Source of the DNA: CAWCWN01 sp963799245
GTDB taxonomy: Bacteria; Chloroflexota; Ktedonobacteria; Ktedonobacterales; Ktedonobacteraceae
Direction: 5' to 3'
Assembly: GCA_963799245.1 (NCBI GenBank)
Contig: CAWCWN010000003.1
Location: forward strand, 2,542,001-2,606,000
Length of the DNA: 64,000 nt
Each line of letters opens with the position of its first letter. Position 1 is the first letter of the stretch. Shown piece after piece: positions 1-9,132 of this stretch. A program made the translations under genes and the position numbers. Under the pieces are notes generated by a model that did no database searches, was not told where the DNA came from, and worked only from the letters and a program-made list of their open reading frames with translations.

Positions 1-488
1 TATCGAATGGCGTCATTACATATCATCTTCACCATGAAACAGTATGAGAGGAGATCACCAGAAGATCGTGCCCGATTGCGAGAGTGGCCCGCTCAAATCC
101 TCGGCAAGAGCCACTCGCATAATGATCAAAATGCCACCCGTTTCATTGCAAAATTTACAGCCAGGTCTCGATTGGGTGTCACGATTTCTCGCTGCACATC
201 GTGCCACAGCATGCGGTCTGGTTCAAGGCCTGGCTTCACGCGCAGCAGGTTTTTGCTCACCAGCGCTTCCAAGCGGTCGAGCATCTCGTCACGTTGTTGC
301 TCCGGTTCTGCTTGCGGATCCGCTGGACGTTGTGCTGGCTACTGTGACTATCTGTTCGAAAAAAGGATGCAAAACCGATCAATCCTACGAACAGAAGTAC
401 GAAATGGCCAACGCAATCCCCATTTTACGTAAACAAGCTCTTATGGTATACTTACAGAAAAGGGCAGGAAAGCATAGGAGGAGATACC
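1..488. other. Left-edge stretch without a confident gene
   Basis: No gene is assigned. Overlapping plus-strand frames are open but have no recognisable product and poor start signals. On the minus strand a short open stretch (about 342 down to 129) reads a segment around MLDRLEALVSKNLL, which faintly resembles the winged-helix end of LuxR/AfsR-type NTPases. It has no good start and could be a relic. The last 65 bases hold the promoter of the toxin-antitoxin pair. Confidence 0.3.
424..452 (+). promoter_or_regulatory. Predicted promoter of the toxin-antitoxin pair
   Basis: TTTACG at 424-429 and TATACT at 447-452 are separated by 17 bases, a good sigma70-type layout. It ends 36 bases before the GTG start of the antitoxin. 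Predicted by eye only. Confidence 0.4.
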
Positions 489-710
489 GTGACCGAGCAG
501 CTACAGCATGCAATCGAAGCTTTGCAGCGGCTGCCCGCTGATGCACAGAACGCGATAGCGAGACGCATTCTCGAAGAAATCGAAGAGCAAGAGTGGGATG
601 CCATTGTGAGCAAACCCCACGTACAAGCACGCCTACGTGAACTTGGCAGGCAAGCCTTAGAAGAGGAGAGGGCAGGAGAGACTGAAGATGGTGGCTTTGA
701 CTGCCAATGA
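489..710 (+). CDS. Small acidic antitoxin-like protein
   Basis: A 73-residue, Glu/Arg/Ala-rich, mostly helical protein that is probably the antitoxin of a type II pair: it would bind and neutralise the protein encoded immediately downstream. The GTG start is supported by a strong GGAGGAG ribosome site seven bases upstream. The helical segment ALQRLPADAQNAIARRILEE resembles short antitoxins that precede RelE/ParE-like toxins. Its stop overlaps the next start (ATGA), indicating translational coupling. No DNA-binding fold is obvious. The role is inferred from size and gene pairing, not from a diagnostic motif. Confidence 0.65.
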   Translation: MTEQLQHAIEALQRLPADAQNAIARRILEEIEEQEWDAIVSKPHVQARLRELGRQALEEERAGETEDGGFDCQ

Positions 711-964
711 GAAGCACACGCACGAAGCAGTTTCACAAGCTCTTTGCTCGCCTCCCTTTACAGGTTCAACAAGACGCAATCGATGCATATCAGCTCTTCC
801 GTGTCGACCCTTATCAGCCATCCCTCCATTTTAAACAAATTGACCCACGAGACCCTATCTATTCCGTTCGTATCGGCAGAAGTTACCGCGCGGTGGGTTG
901 GTATGAAGATGGCGTTATCCGATGGTATTGGATAGGAAGCCACGAAGACTATAACAAGCTCTAA
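707..964 (+). CDS. RelE/ParE-superfamily toxin
   Basis: An 85-residue protein with the compact alpha-beta layout of RelE/ParE/HigB toxins. Two N-terminal helices (about residues 1-30) are followed by strands. The C-terminal half reads YSVRIGRSYRAVGWYEDG and then WYWIGSHEDYNKL, which is the typical strand-arginine-strand-His/Asp-Tyr ending of ParE/HigB-like proteins. It would act in the cytoplasm as an mRNA interferase or gyrase poison; which one cannot be told. It overlaps the antitoxin by four bases. Length matches the family. The pair lies just outside the proposed island. Confidence 0.75.
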   Translation: MRSTRTKQFHKLFARLPLQVQQDAIDAYQLFRVDPYQPSLHFKQIDPRDPIYSVRIGRSYRAVGWYEDGVIRWYWIGSHEDYNKL

Positions 965-1115
965 TACTACAGCACTACTTATGATATACGCTGCAAAATT
1001 ATGCCCTTGAGAACACCTGATCGCGTTTCTTGCTCCTTGCCGATTCCCCAGAGGGGGAGTAGAATCGCAATGAACGTACCTGCTCATCTTCAAAAGAAGT
1101 ATCGTACATCGTGCA

Positions 1116-1394
1116 TTGTGTTGTCACCTTCATGAAGCAATTGAGCAGCTTGGCCGCAGGCATCTATCGGATTACGACGCCGTGTATGGTGCCCTTGAGA
1201 CTTCCTACAGCAATGGGCAGACCGAGGCTCAGGTCCATCGGCTCAAACTGACCAAAAGGCAAGCCTATGGCCGAGCCAGTTTTGCGCAGCTTGGCCTGCG
1301 GGTGCTTGATGGATCAGGAGTGACACATCAAGAGCAATTGCGTCTAGAACATCTGTCTCACCGAAAATGCGTAAGAGCCAACTCTTCGGCATAG
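1116..1394 (+). pseudogene. ISL3-family transposase C-terminal relic
   Basis: About 90 codons match the extreme C-terminus of ISL3-type transposases: the signature YSNGQTEAQVHRLKLTKRQ followed by YGRASFAQLGLRVL is the family's usual ending (including the glutamate of the catalytic triad). Nothing upstream encodes the rest of the roughly 400-500 residue enzyme, and no terminal repeat pair was found. This is therefore a decayed fragment and is not expected to be expressed. Confidence 0.75.
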
Positions 1395-1595
1395 TTTACA
1401 TATCATAACTCGATACTACTCACAGGACTCATCCCAGAGATGCTTCAAGTACACTCTGGATCCAGTAATCAGATGTTCCACATCTATTGACAAATCAGGT
1501 AAATAAAACGTAATATTGCATTAAAGCTTATACATAATATCTATTTATGTAAATTTTGATAGACCTTCTTCTACCTCAAAATGTGAGAACCTGGT

Positions 1596-3620
1596 ATGCA
1601 GAATGACCCGTTCAGAACCTTCACCGATCGTCGGGAGGCGACCGCACTCTTCCAGCTCCTTCGTGGACGTGACCCCCAGCAGCCCTGGCCGCTGTTGCCC
1701 ATCCTCACATTCATCGCGCCAGGTGGCGGTGGCAAAAGCACGCTCATCAATTACCTGCGCACACAGCAATGCTGCCTGCCAGACGGGCGCGCCGCTATCC
1801 CTTACGTTCAAGTTGATTTTACTCAGCCAGATGCGCCCAAAACACTTCTCGCAATTCTAGTAACGATACGCAACCTGCTCCAACAGCATCGTGATGGGCA
1901 GGAGCGATATCTGACTTTCCCGCGTTTTGACCTGGCAGCCTCTATCATCCTGGCTGTGCCGGCCGATAGTAACCCGCTGTTGTTGAACCCGGAGGAAGTC
2001 CGGAGCAGCCTCACCTCGGGCTCGCACTTCATTGAAACATTGGCCGCCAGTGGTGATGCCATCGCGAGCATCGCCGACCTTATACCTGCCCCCCTCGACG
2101 CTAGCGCGAAAGTTATCCGGGCGCTCTTAGCTGGATTGAAGTTAGCCACACAGATACCAGTGGTAAAGGAGCTGCTGCAGCGCATCGAAAGCGGACCTGG
2201 CTGGCGCTGGTACCAGGCCAACACGAATGATCCAGGGCTACGGGCGAACGCCGGCATTCGCAACGTCCTGCTGCGCCTGCAATTCTTAAGCACGCCTGGT
2301 AATCCGGGCAGAGACTACCTGGTAAAAGATGTACTGGCCGCTGCCCTCCTCGCCGATCTCCGTGCGGCGATGGATAGTGGTCAGGTATGGAGCAAGACAA
2401 GCAATGTCGTGCTGTTTTTTGATGGCTTTGAAGCCCTGCTCAACGACCCCGCTAAAAGCGGTATCGTTTTGCTCGAGCGTCTGGCCCTCTCACAGCAGCG
2501 CAAGAGGGGTGAGGTCGACCCTGTATTGATCGTAGTAGGCAGTCGGCAGCGCCTGCTTGAACACGCAAAAGACAGTCAGGCCCCAGGTGTTGCACCTCCT
2601 GCACCAGTAAGAAATGCGCAAGAGGCTCAGATTCATGCCCAGGCGGTATACGAAGACTGGCAATTACAACTCCCGGCAGACAAGAGCATTCTGCGGCTGA
2701 GCGACATATGTTTGGAGGTATGGTTGCACGGCTTCGAGCTAGCAGACACGCGAGACTACCTATCACGGCTGAGTGAGGTGAAACAAACACAGGCGTTCGC
2801 TCAAACAGAGCAGATCCAGGCTATTTATGCTGCCACACTCGGTCATCCATTTTCCCTGGCCCTCATCGCCGCGGCACTCCTGGAGGCACGGGCGCGAGGA
2901 GGAAATTCAGGGATTGACAACATATGGGAGGTGCTGGTCTCACCTGAGGTAGCTCCCGGATATGAAGATGAGACGATTGGGGACTATCTCCTCTCGCTGT
3001 TCTTGCGCCAACTACCCAGAGACGCGCAGAACGAGCTGATTTTCTGTGCCGCGCCCCGCGAACTGGATGCTGCCACTTTACGAGTTGTGCTACAACTACC
3101 CAGCGATATCCAGGCGCGAGAACGTATACACTCCTATCGTCAACTCACCTTTATGCGCACGCTCAATGCGGAAAAAATCGCTTTTCATCCCATGGTACGT
3201 AACCTGCTTCTGCAACGACTTGTGCCTGACCCCCTGTCTGAAAGCGACTACTACCAGATACATAACCGCCTGCGTGAGCATTTTCGCAGGCGTGCTAGTA
3301 TGCAGAGTGTGTCAGGGCAAGCATCTCCCGCGCTGGTCGAAATGCGCAATCAGGCCAGGGTCGAAGAGGCCTATCACGCCCTGGCATTGGGAGACCCGGA
3401 GCCCGCCATTACGCTTGCACTCACTATTACTAATAACGATCACGACCTGTGGGAGCTTTTGCAAGAGGCAGTGGAACAGGCGCCAAAGGGATTCGTGTCC
3501 GCGGACACAAAACAACAGGCAGCAGATGCGGTTAAACGAGGAGATCAGCGCGGGGATATCACCGCGACAATCCTCTATGCCTGGATGGAGGGAGCCGCGC
3601 TGGAGACTGTGAGCATGTAA
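1596..3620 (+). CDS. Large P-loop (STAND-like) NTPase
   Basis: A 674-residue predicted cytoplasmic NTPase. A Walker A motif PGGGGKST lies at about residues 42-49. A Walker B-like strand VVLFFDGFEALL, followed later by VLIVVGSRQRLL (sensor-like strand with arginine), lies near residues 270-320. The C-terminal third is helical with a winged-helix-like end, as in STAND/NB-ARC-type switches. No effector domain is visible. The next gene is a TPR-repeat protein 72 bases downstream on the same strand. NTPase and TPR modules are often parts of one protein, so these two may be a split or partner pair. The ATG is preceded by only a weak ribosome site. A signalling or conflict-sensing role is inferred. 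Confidence 0.65.
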   Translation: MQNDPFRTFTDRREATALFQLLRGRDPQQPWPLLPILTFIAPGGGGKSTLINYLRTQQCCLPDGRAAIPYVQVDFTQPDAPKTLLAILVTIRNLLQQHRDGQERYLTFPRFDLAASIILAVPADSNPLLLNPEEVRSSLTSGSHFIETLAASGDAIASIADLIPAPLDASAKVIRALLAGLKLATQIPVVKELLQRIESGPGWRWYQANTNDPGLRANAGIRNVLLRLQFLSTPGNPGRDYLVKDVLAAALLADLRAAMDSGQVWSKTSNVVLFFDGFEALLNDPAKSGIVLLERLALSQQRKRGEVDPVLIVVGSRQRLLEHAKDSQAPGVAPPAPVRNAQEAQIHAQAVYEDWQLQLPADKSILRLSDICLEVWLHGFELADTRDYLSRLSEVKQTQAFAQTEQIQAIYAATLGHPFSLALIAAALLEARARGGNSGIDNIWEVLVSPEVAPGYEDETIGDYLLSLFLRQLPRDAQNELIFCAAPRELDAATLRVVLQLPSDIQARERIHSYRQLTFMRTLNAEKIAFHPMVRNLLLQRLVPDPLSESDYYQIHNRLREHFRRRASMQSVSGQASPALVEMRNQARVEEAYHALALGDPEPAITLALTITNNDHDLWELLQEAVEQAPKGFVSADTKQQAADAVKRGDQRGDITATILYAWMEGAALETVSM

Positions 3621-3692
3621 TTCAGTGAAGAAATCTACTGTGGTGGTTCACCATTCTCTCGCTACCAGGTGGGCATATTGTGAAATCCAACA

Positions 3693-6320
3693 GTGGAGAC
3701 AGCTTGCGGAAAACTCGAAAAGGTCATAACAAGAATTTGGAATGATATGCGTGAATTCGCTGATATACAACACGATCGAGGTCGCGCTTACCGTCGCCTT
3801 CAGATTGGGGACAGGCAAGCCAACCTGCAGCGTGCCATTGCCTGCTACGAAAAGGCACTTGAAGTCTATACACGCGAAGAGTTCCCCCAGGAGTGGGCTG
3901 ATCTACAGAACGACCTGGGAAATATTCATCGGGACTTACCAGGGGGTGATAGGCAAGTCAACCTGCAAAATGCCATTACCTGCTATGAGAAGACCTTGCA
4001 GGTCTACACGCCCAATAGCGAAATATGGGCCTTAACGCAAATTCACCTGGGCGATACCTATCTCGATCTGCCAGCCGGGGACCGACAGGCCAACCTTGAG
4101 CGGGCCATACGTACCTATCAGAGCGCTCTGCAAGTCTATAAGCTGCGGGACTTTCCCACGACCTGGGCCATGGCACAGTTTCGCCTCGGTGAAGCCTTTC
4201 ACAACCAGTTACAAGGGGACCGACGAACCAATCTGCAGAACGCCTCTACGCACTATCAAGCCGCCTTGCAGGTTTATACGCGCAACGCCTTTCCCAGAGA
4301 ATGGGCTATGACGCAGTGCAGCCTGGGTAAACTTTACTACAACTTGCGTAACGAAGATCGTTCACTTCCTACTGGTTATTCGCCAGAGGGGGAATTTGGT
4401 AGTCCATATGCGTATCCTATGGGTAAGGCAGGTCATAACCGGCCGCCGCCCAACCTTGAAGAAGCTATCTTCCATTATCAAGGCGCTTTGCACGTCTACA
4501 CACGCGAGGAATCCCCCTTGGAATGGGCTGCGACGCAGTTTGCTCTGGGCAACGCTTATCGCACTATTCCGGGAGATGATAGCCATGACAACCTGGAGCA
4601 GGCCATTACCTGTTACCAGAATGTGTTGCTGGTTTATACCCTGGAAACAGCTCCCGTCGAATGGGCCAGGACCTTGCGCGGCTTGGGCGACAGCTACCGC
4701 AGCCTGGCCCCAGGAGATCAGCAAACTAACCGTAAGCAAGCGAGCGCTTATTATGAGAAAGCCTTACAGGTTTACACTCAGCAGGATTTTCCTGCTGAGT
4801 GGTCGGCCATACAGAACAACCTGAAGTCCATTAAAGGCGTTCAGGTAGGAGATCGGTTGAACGAGGCCAAAATACTCCGTTCGGCAGGCGATGTAGAGGC
4901 TTCTCGTAACGAGCAAATTGCTGCTATGGAGAGTTACCGCCAGGCTCTGGCAATTTTTCGACAGTTGAGAGAACGAGACGTGGAAGCCGAGACCCTGTGC
5001 AGGATCGGCGACGTACAACTCGCCATGGGCAACGGACAGCGCGACTCCGCACTGCAAAGTTATATGCAGGCTCTGGTCCTTTTCCAGGAGGTGAAAAATG
5101 TAACTGGTGAGGCCAGGGCTTTACGAGGCATAGGCGACGTGAACAGGGCTGCCGCTCAGGAAAATTATCTGAGGGCGTCGACTCTGCCTCTGCAGGCCCA
5201 AAACTCACCGGCGATTCAGAGACTATTGACCGAAAGCAGTAAACAAAATGAGGAGGCCCTGCAGGGCTACGAGCAGGCCCTGGACCTCTTTCTCTCAAAG
5301 GGAAATAACTCAAGTGCGGAGGTTGTACGTCAAGCAATAGCCGACCTAAAACAGGTCCGCGAGCGGCGAGATCAACTGCAAAAACGTTTCAATGAGTGGA
5401 GGGAAATGCCCGGCAGTAATACCACGCCGCCAGCATATCCTCCCTACGCCGCGTCACCAGTGACGCCTATGCCCTCCTTTGCTCCCGGGCAAGCGTACGG
5501 CCAGGCGGCTCTACCATCTAGTATGGGGGCCATGCCTGCCCCGCCTGTCCCGGCGCGCAAGAATAAGAGGGGATCAATAGCGAGAACGATCACATCGGCT
5601 GTTATAGCGCTGGTTCTCATTCTTGGAGGCATTGGCACTTTCTTGGGGATATCCATGAATCAGGCCGCGCAAACTGCCAACTCCAGGGCTACAGCGCAAG
5701 CGAACAGTAATGCATCTGCCACAGCTGCCATAAGTGCATCTGCCACAGCTGTCAGCAATTCTCTATACCGACCCTTTACTAAGCTGGCACTCAGTGATCC
5801 GTTAACCAGCAGTAATTCCCAATGGAATTCGGCCTCTGGATGCCAGTTTACCTCAGGAGGCTACCAGGTAAGTGCCCAGGCAGGATTCTTCCAATGGTGT
5901 TTGAATGCGCACCGGTTTGGTGAGCTTGCCTACCAGGTTACTATGACGATTTAAAACGGTGATTGTGGCGGCCTCGTCTTCAGGTACGACGACCCAAACA
6001 ACTTTTACTTCTTTGAGGTGTGTCGGAACGGAATGTACAATCTTGGCCAATTTGTCAGTGGAAAAGCGAGCTACCTCTATGCGAATGCCAGGTCTAGTTC
6101 GGTGATCCACCAGGGAGTAAACCAGCCGAATATGATAGCAGTGGATGTTAAAGGCAACTCAATTAACTTGTATGTAAATGGCCAAAGCATTGACAGCCCC
6201 CAGAGAGACGCCTTAACGAGAAGTACGTTTAAGCAAGGGCAGATTGGCCTGTTTGCAAGTGATCTAACTACACGGACATCCGTTATCTATAGTAACGCCC
6301 TGGTATGGACAGCGCCTTGA
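3693..6320 (+). pseudogene. TPR protein with TM and LamG-like C-terminus, in-frame stop
   Basis: One reading frame runs from 3693 to 6320 but is broken by TAA at 5952-5954; the 122 codons after it stay in frame. The product begins with about eight 50-residue TPR-type repeats (pattern NLQRAIACYEKALEVYTREE ... W..TQ..LG), then shorter TPRs. A Pro-rich linker, one membrane segment (about residues 630-650) and an Ala/Thr/Ser stalk follow. The last part is a beta-rich domain (GGLVFRYDDPNNFYFFEVC, later INLYVNGQ) like concanavalin/LamG-type laminin folds. The stop cuts this extracellular domain in half. The GTG start at 3693 is poorly supported; ATG 3747 is an alternative. Probable partner of the preceding NTPase. 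Confidence 0.7.
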
Positions 6321-6580
6321 CAAATGTGACGGCATATTTTGTCATGCTTTGCAAGATCTCGGTTACGTCTTACTTTATCCGGCATTTCAATAACATTTCA
6401 AGGTTCTCCCGCAACCTGTGTGAAAGCTCTAGCATGGCTGGCTCCTGGCTACAAACGAACTAGCTGTATCAGAGCTTTGACATTTGAGGTGATTTCCTTT
6501 CCATCTATTGAATCACGAAAGCGTCAGGAGAACCACTTAAACTGTCAAAAGCGCTTTTCGCTAGCTGTAAAGTAATATGG

Positions 6581-6611
6581 AGCGAGGCAGGAAGCCAGTT
6601 CCCGCCTCGCT
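6581..6611 (-). terminator. Hairpin beside left ssrA-like repeat
   Basis: An almost fully paired hairpin: AGCGAGGC and GCCTCGCT arms extended by GGAA/TTCC around a short loop. It sits at exactly the same offset from the 6609-6640 repeat as the terminator of the intact tmRNA gene does from its 3' end, suggesting it was or is an ssrA terminator. The U-run is weak. Confidence 0.55.
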
Positions 6612-6640
6612 TAAGTGGTGGAGATGGGGGAGAGCCGAAC
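6609..6640. other. Candidate left attachment site (ssrA 3'-end copy)
   Basis: A 32-bp sequence matching 56855-56886 with three mismatches, including an uninterrupted 18-base core ggtggagatgggggagag at 6617-6634. The core is the acceptor stem and T-arm of tmRNA. Orientation is direct relative to the right copy. The T-arm of this copy pairs poorly and no tmRNA body follows, so it is not a gene. It is best read as the left end of an element integrated in ssrA. Confidence 0.6.
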
Positions 6641-7014
6641 CCTCCAACAGACATCTCTCTCTGATTCAGAGGCCCTTGCTTCCCCAGAGAGTGGAGCAAT
6701 GAACGAGGTTGCTCGACCAGAGCTGAGCCAATGGTGAGAGAGGTCTTCTCAGTACTGTCTCAGACTTCCCACAGCATTGTCTCACCTCAACATGGTATAA
6801 CTCGTATTGAAGGCATGCGATAACGCTCACTGTTCCCTGGTTTCTTCCCTCTGTTCTTCAAGAGAGAAGCGTAGGCGGAGATAAGCGAAAGCGTGAAGCA
6901 TGGCGAACGTGAACCATGAAGATACTTCCTTGCTTCATCTTGCCATGGCGAGCAAGACCACAGAGGCCCGATCATGCTCCCAGAGGTTCATCCTGCTGAG
7001 GAAGGAGGAGACAG
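6641..7014. other. Leader region before the antiporter
   Basis: No gene or tRNA was recognised here. The stretch lies just inside the proposed island end and includes the strong AAGGAGGA ribosome site of the antiporter gene at its right edge. No convincing promoter was seen. Confidence 0.3.
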
Positions 7015-8787
7015 ATGCAGCATGAACTTCCGATTCTGCTCAATATTACGGTGGCGCTCCTGGCGGCTTTCGTGGGTGGGCTGCTTGCTCGCCGCCTGAA
7101 GCTGCCATCGATGGTGGGGTATTTGCTGGCCGGTGTTGCTATCGGCCCTTTCACGCCTGGATTTAGTGGAGATCTCTTCACCATCCAGCAACTCGCCGAA
7201 CTCGGTGTAATATTTCTCTTGTTTGATGTCGGCCTGCATTTCTCACTGCGTGACCTCTGGGCGGTCCGCAATACCGTGATTTCCGGGGCGCTCATCCAAC
7301 TCGTCGTGATCACCGGACTCGGCTTGCTGCTCGCTCACCTATGGAGCTGGTCGCTCGCTGCTGGTATTCTGCTTGGATTGGCCCTCACTATTGCCAGTAC
7401 CGTCGTCATGATCCGCAATTTGATGGACCAGGGGCTGCTCAATACCTCGCATGGGCAGGTCGCTGTTGGCTGGTCGATCCTGGAAGATTTGGTCGCAGTT
7501 CTCATTCTTGTCCTGCTCCCTGCGCTCGCGACGAGGACGCAGGAGCCACTCTGGCAAACAGCCGGGGTGGCTTTGCTGAAAACCGCGGCATTTGCCGTCC
7601 TGATGTTAGTGGCCGGAACACGGATCATTCCCTGGTTCCTGCTGCGGATGGCGCACTTGCGTTCTCGAGAGCTCTTCATTGTCGCCATTATGGTGATTAC
7701 CGTAGGAACAGCGATTGGCGCCTCGTCTGTCTTTGGCGTTTCCCTGGCACTCGGGGCTTTCCTAGCGGGGGTAGTGGTGAGCGAATTGGCGCTCAGACAC
7801 CAGGTAGGGGCTGAGTTGGTCCCGTTCCGAGAAACGTTTGCCGTGCTGTTTTTCGTGTCGGTCGGCATGCTGGTCAATCCTGTGTATGCGCTTTCCCATG
7901 CTGGAGAGCTGTTCTTGCTCGTTCTGGCTATCGTCCTGGGCAAATTTGTGCTCACTGTCCTGCAAGGGATATTCTTTCCAAGACCGGCGCGTACTGCACT
8001 AATCCTGGCTGCCGGGCGCAGTCAGATCGGGGAATTCTCCTTCATTCTGGGTGCGGCTGCTGTCGCATTGGGATTACTAAAGCAGGAGCAGTATGCGCTG
8101 CTGCTAGCAGGCGCGCTGCTCTCCATCACGCTCAACCCGTTCCTGTTCCGGGCACTTCCCTGGGTCGAAGCACACCTGCGGAAGGTTCCTGACCTCTGGT
8201 CCCTCCTGGATCGCCATGGCCCTGTGCAAGCATCTGTGGCAGAATCAGTGCGCGATCATGTCGTGGTGATCGGCTGTGGACGAGTAGGGCAGCACCTCGT
8301 AAACGTTCTGGGCCATCTCGGTATTTCACATCTGGTGGTCGAACACGATATCGGGCGTGTCACGGAATTGGAACGTCAGGGAGTTCCAACCCTCTATGGA
8401 GACGCCGCCAATTCGGACATTCTTTCACATGTCCATCTGAAGCAGGCTCGTGCGGTGGTCGTGACGCTGCCGGATGAAGCAGCGGCAGCCATTGTGGTGG
8501 CAACGATTCGTGCAAAGGCTCCGCACGTCCCGATCATTGTGCGTGCTGCTACACAGGAGGGCGTAGGTCGGCTCTTCGCCTTAGGCGCTCAGCATGTCAT
8601 CTATCCTGAGCTAGAGGGTGGACTGGGGATGATGCGGGAGACGTTGACTCGCCTGGGCTTTTCCGAAAGCAACGTTGAGGGTTATGCAGATGCCGTCCGG
8701 CGCAGTCACTACGATCTCTCCATCTCCACAGACCCCGAGCAACGCGCGTTAGAGCAGATGCTAGGCGAACGGATCGGCGGTCACTGA
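7015..8787 (+). CDS. CPA2-type cation/proton antiporter with TrkA-N domain
   Basis: A 590-residue integral membrane protein of the KefB/YbaL branch of monovalent cation:proton antiporters. Residues 1-385 form about 12 membrane segments, with family signatures MVGYLLAGVAIGPFTPG near the start and LGAFLAGVVVSE in the middle. Residues about 410-530 are a cytosolic Rossmann TrkA-N domain (VVVIGCGRVGQHLVNVLG, with an acidic residue ending strand 2), expected to bind a dinucleotide and gate the transporter. It would exchange K+ or Na+ for H+ across the cytoplasmic membrane. The ATG has a strong AAGGAGGA site seven bases upstream. Full length for the family and apparently intact. It is the first gene inside the proposed island. 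Confidence 0.9.
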   Translation: MQHELPILLNITVALLAAFVGGLLARRLKLPSMVGYLLAGVAIGPFTPGFSGDLFTIQQLAELGVIFLLFDVGLHFSLRDLWAVRNTVISGALIQLVVITGLGLLLAHLWSWSLAAGILLGLALTIASTVVMIRNLMDQGLLNTSHGQVAVGWSILEDLVAVLILVLLPALATRTQEPLWQTAGVALLKTAAFAVLMLVAGTRIIPWFLLRMAHLRSRELFIVAIMVITVGTAIGASSVFGVSLALGAFLAGVVVSELALRHQVGAELVPFRETFAVLFFVSVGMLVNPVYALSHAGELFLLVLAIVLGKFVLTVLQGIFFPRPARTALILAAGRSQIGEFSFILGAAAVALGLLKQEQYALLLAGALLSITLNPFLFRALPWVEAHLRKVPDLWSLLDRHGPVQASVAESVRDHVVVIGCGRVGQHLVNVLGHLGISHLVVEHDIGRVTELERQGVPTLYGDAANSDILSHVHLKQARAVVVTLPDEAAAAIVVATIRAKAPHVPIIVRAATQEGVGRLFALGAQHVIYPELEGGLGMMRETLTRLGFSESNVEGYADAVRRSHYDLSISTDPEQRALEQMLGERIGGH

Positions 8788-9132
8788 TGATGGAGACGGA
8801 ACTGACCTCGACCGGGAGGAGTACAAGAGGATGCCATATCTCTTCTGGGTGAGCTAATACAGCTTCTCGTTACACAACAATCGGTATGACATCTTGATAA
8901 GATGCTCTTCCAAGGTTTTTCCTTCGATGAAATCCATCACCAGGTACCAACGTCCATCTTGGCTAAAGTGATCGTAAATGCTAGGCAGATGAGGATGCTT
9001 CAGGCCAGCGAGCAAGAAAGCCTCGCGTTTGAAGCCTTCAGTAGCTTCGGCAAACTCTTCTGGGCTGAGTCTGCCCTGGCCCATCTCCTTGACAGCGGAC
9101 AGCCGATTGCCGAACTGTATATCTTCAGCCTT

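Noticed and set aside
5952..5954. Stop-codon recoding (TAA or TAG read as an amino acid)
   Set aside because: Many other genes in the window end normally at TAA, TAG and TGA, no selenocysteine or pyrrolysine signals were seen, and other lesions show general decay.
6339..6575. 78-residue open frame after the TPR gene
   Set aside because: No ribosome site, no recognisable composition, and it overlaps the terminator-like hairpin region.
6609..6720. tRNA or second tmRNA at the left repeat
   Set aside because: Only the acceptor and part of a T-arm match; the T stem pairs poorly and no anticodon arm, D arm or tmRNA body follows.
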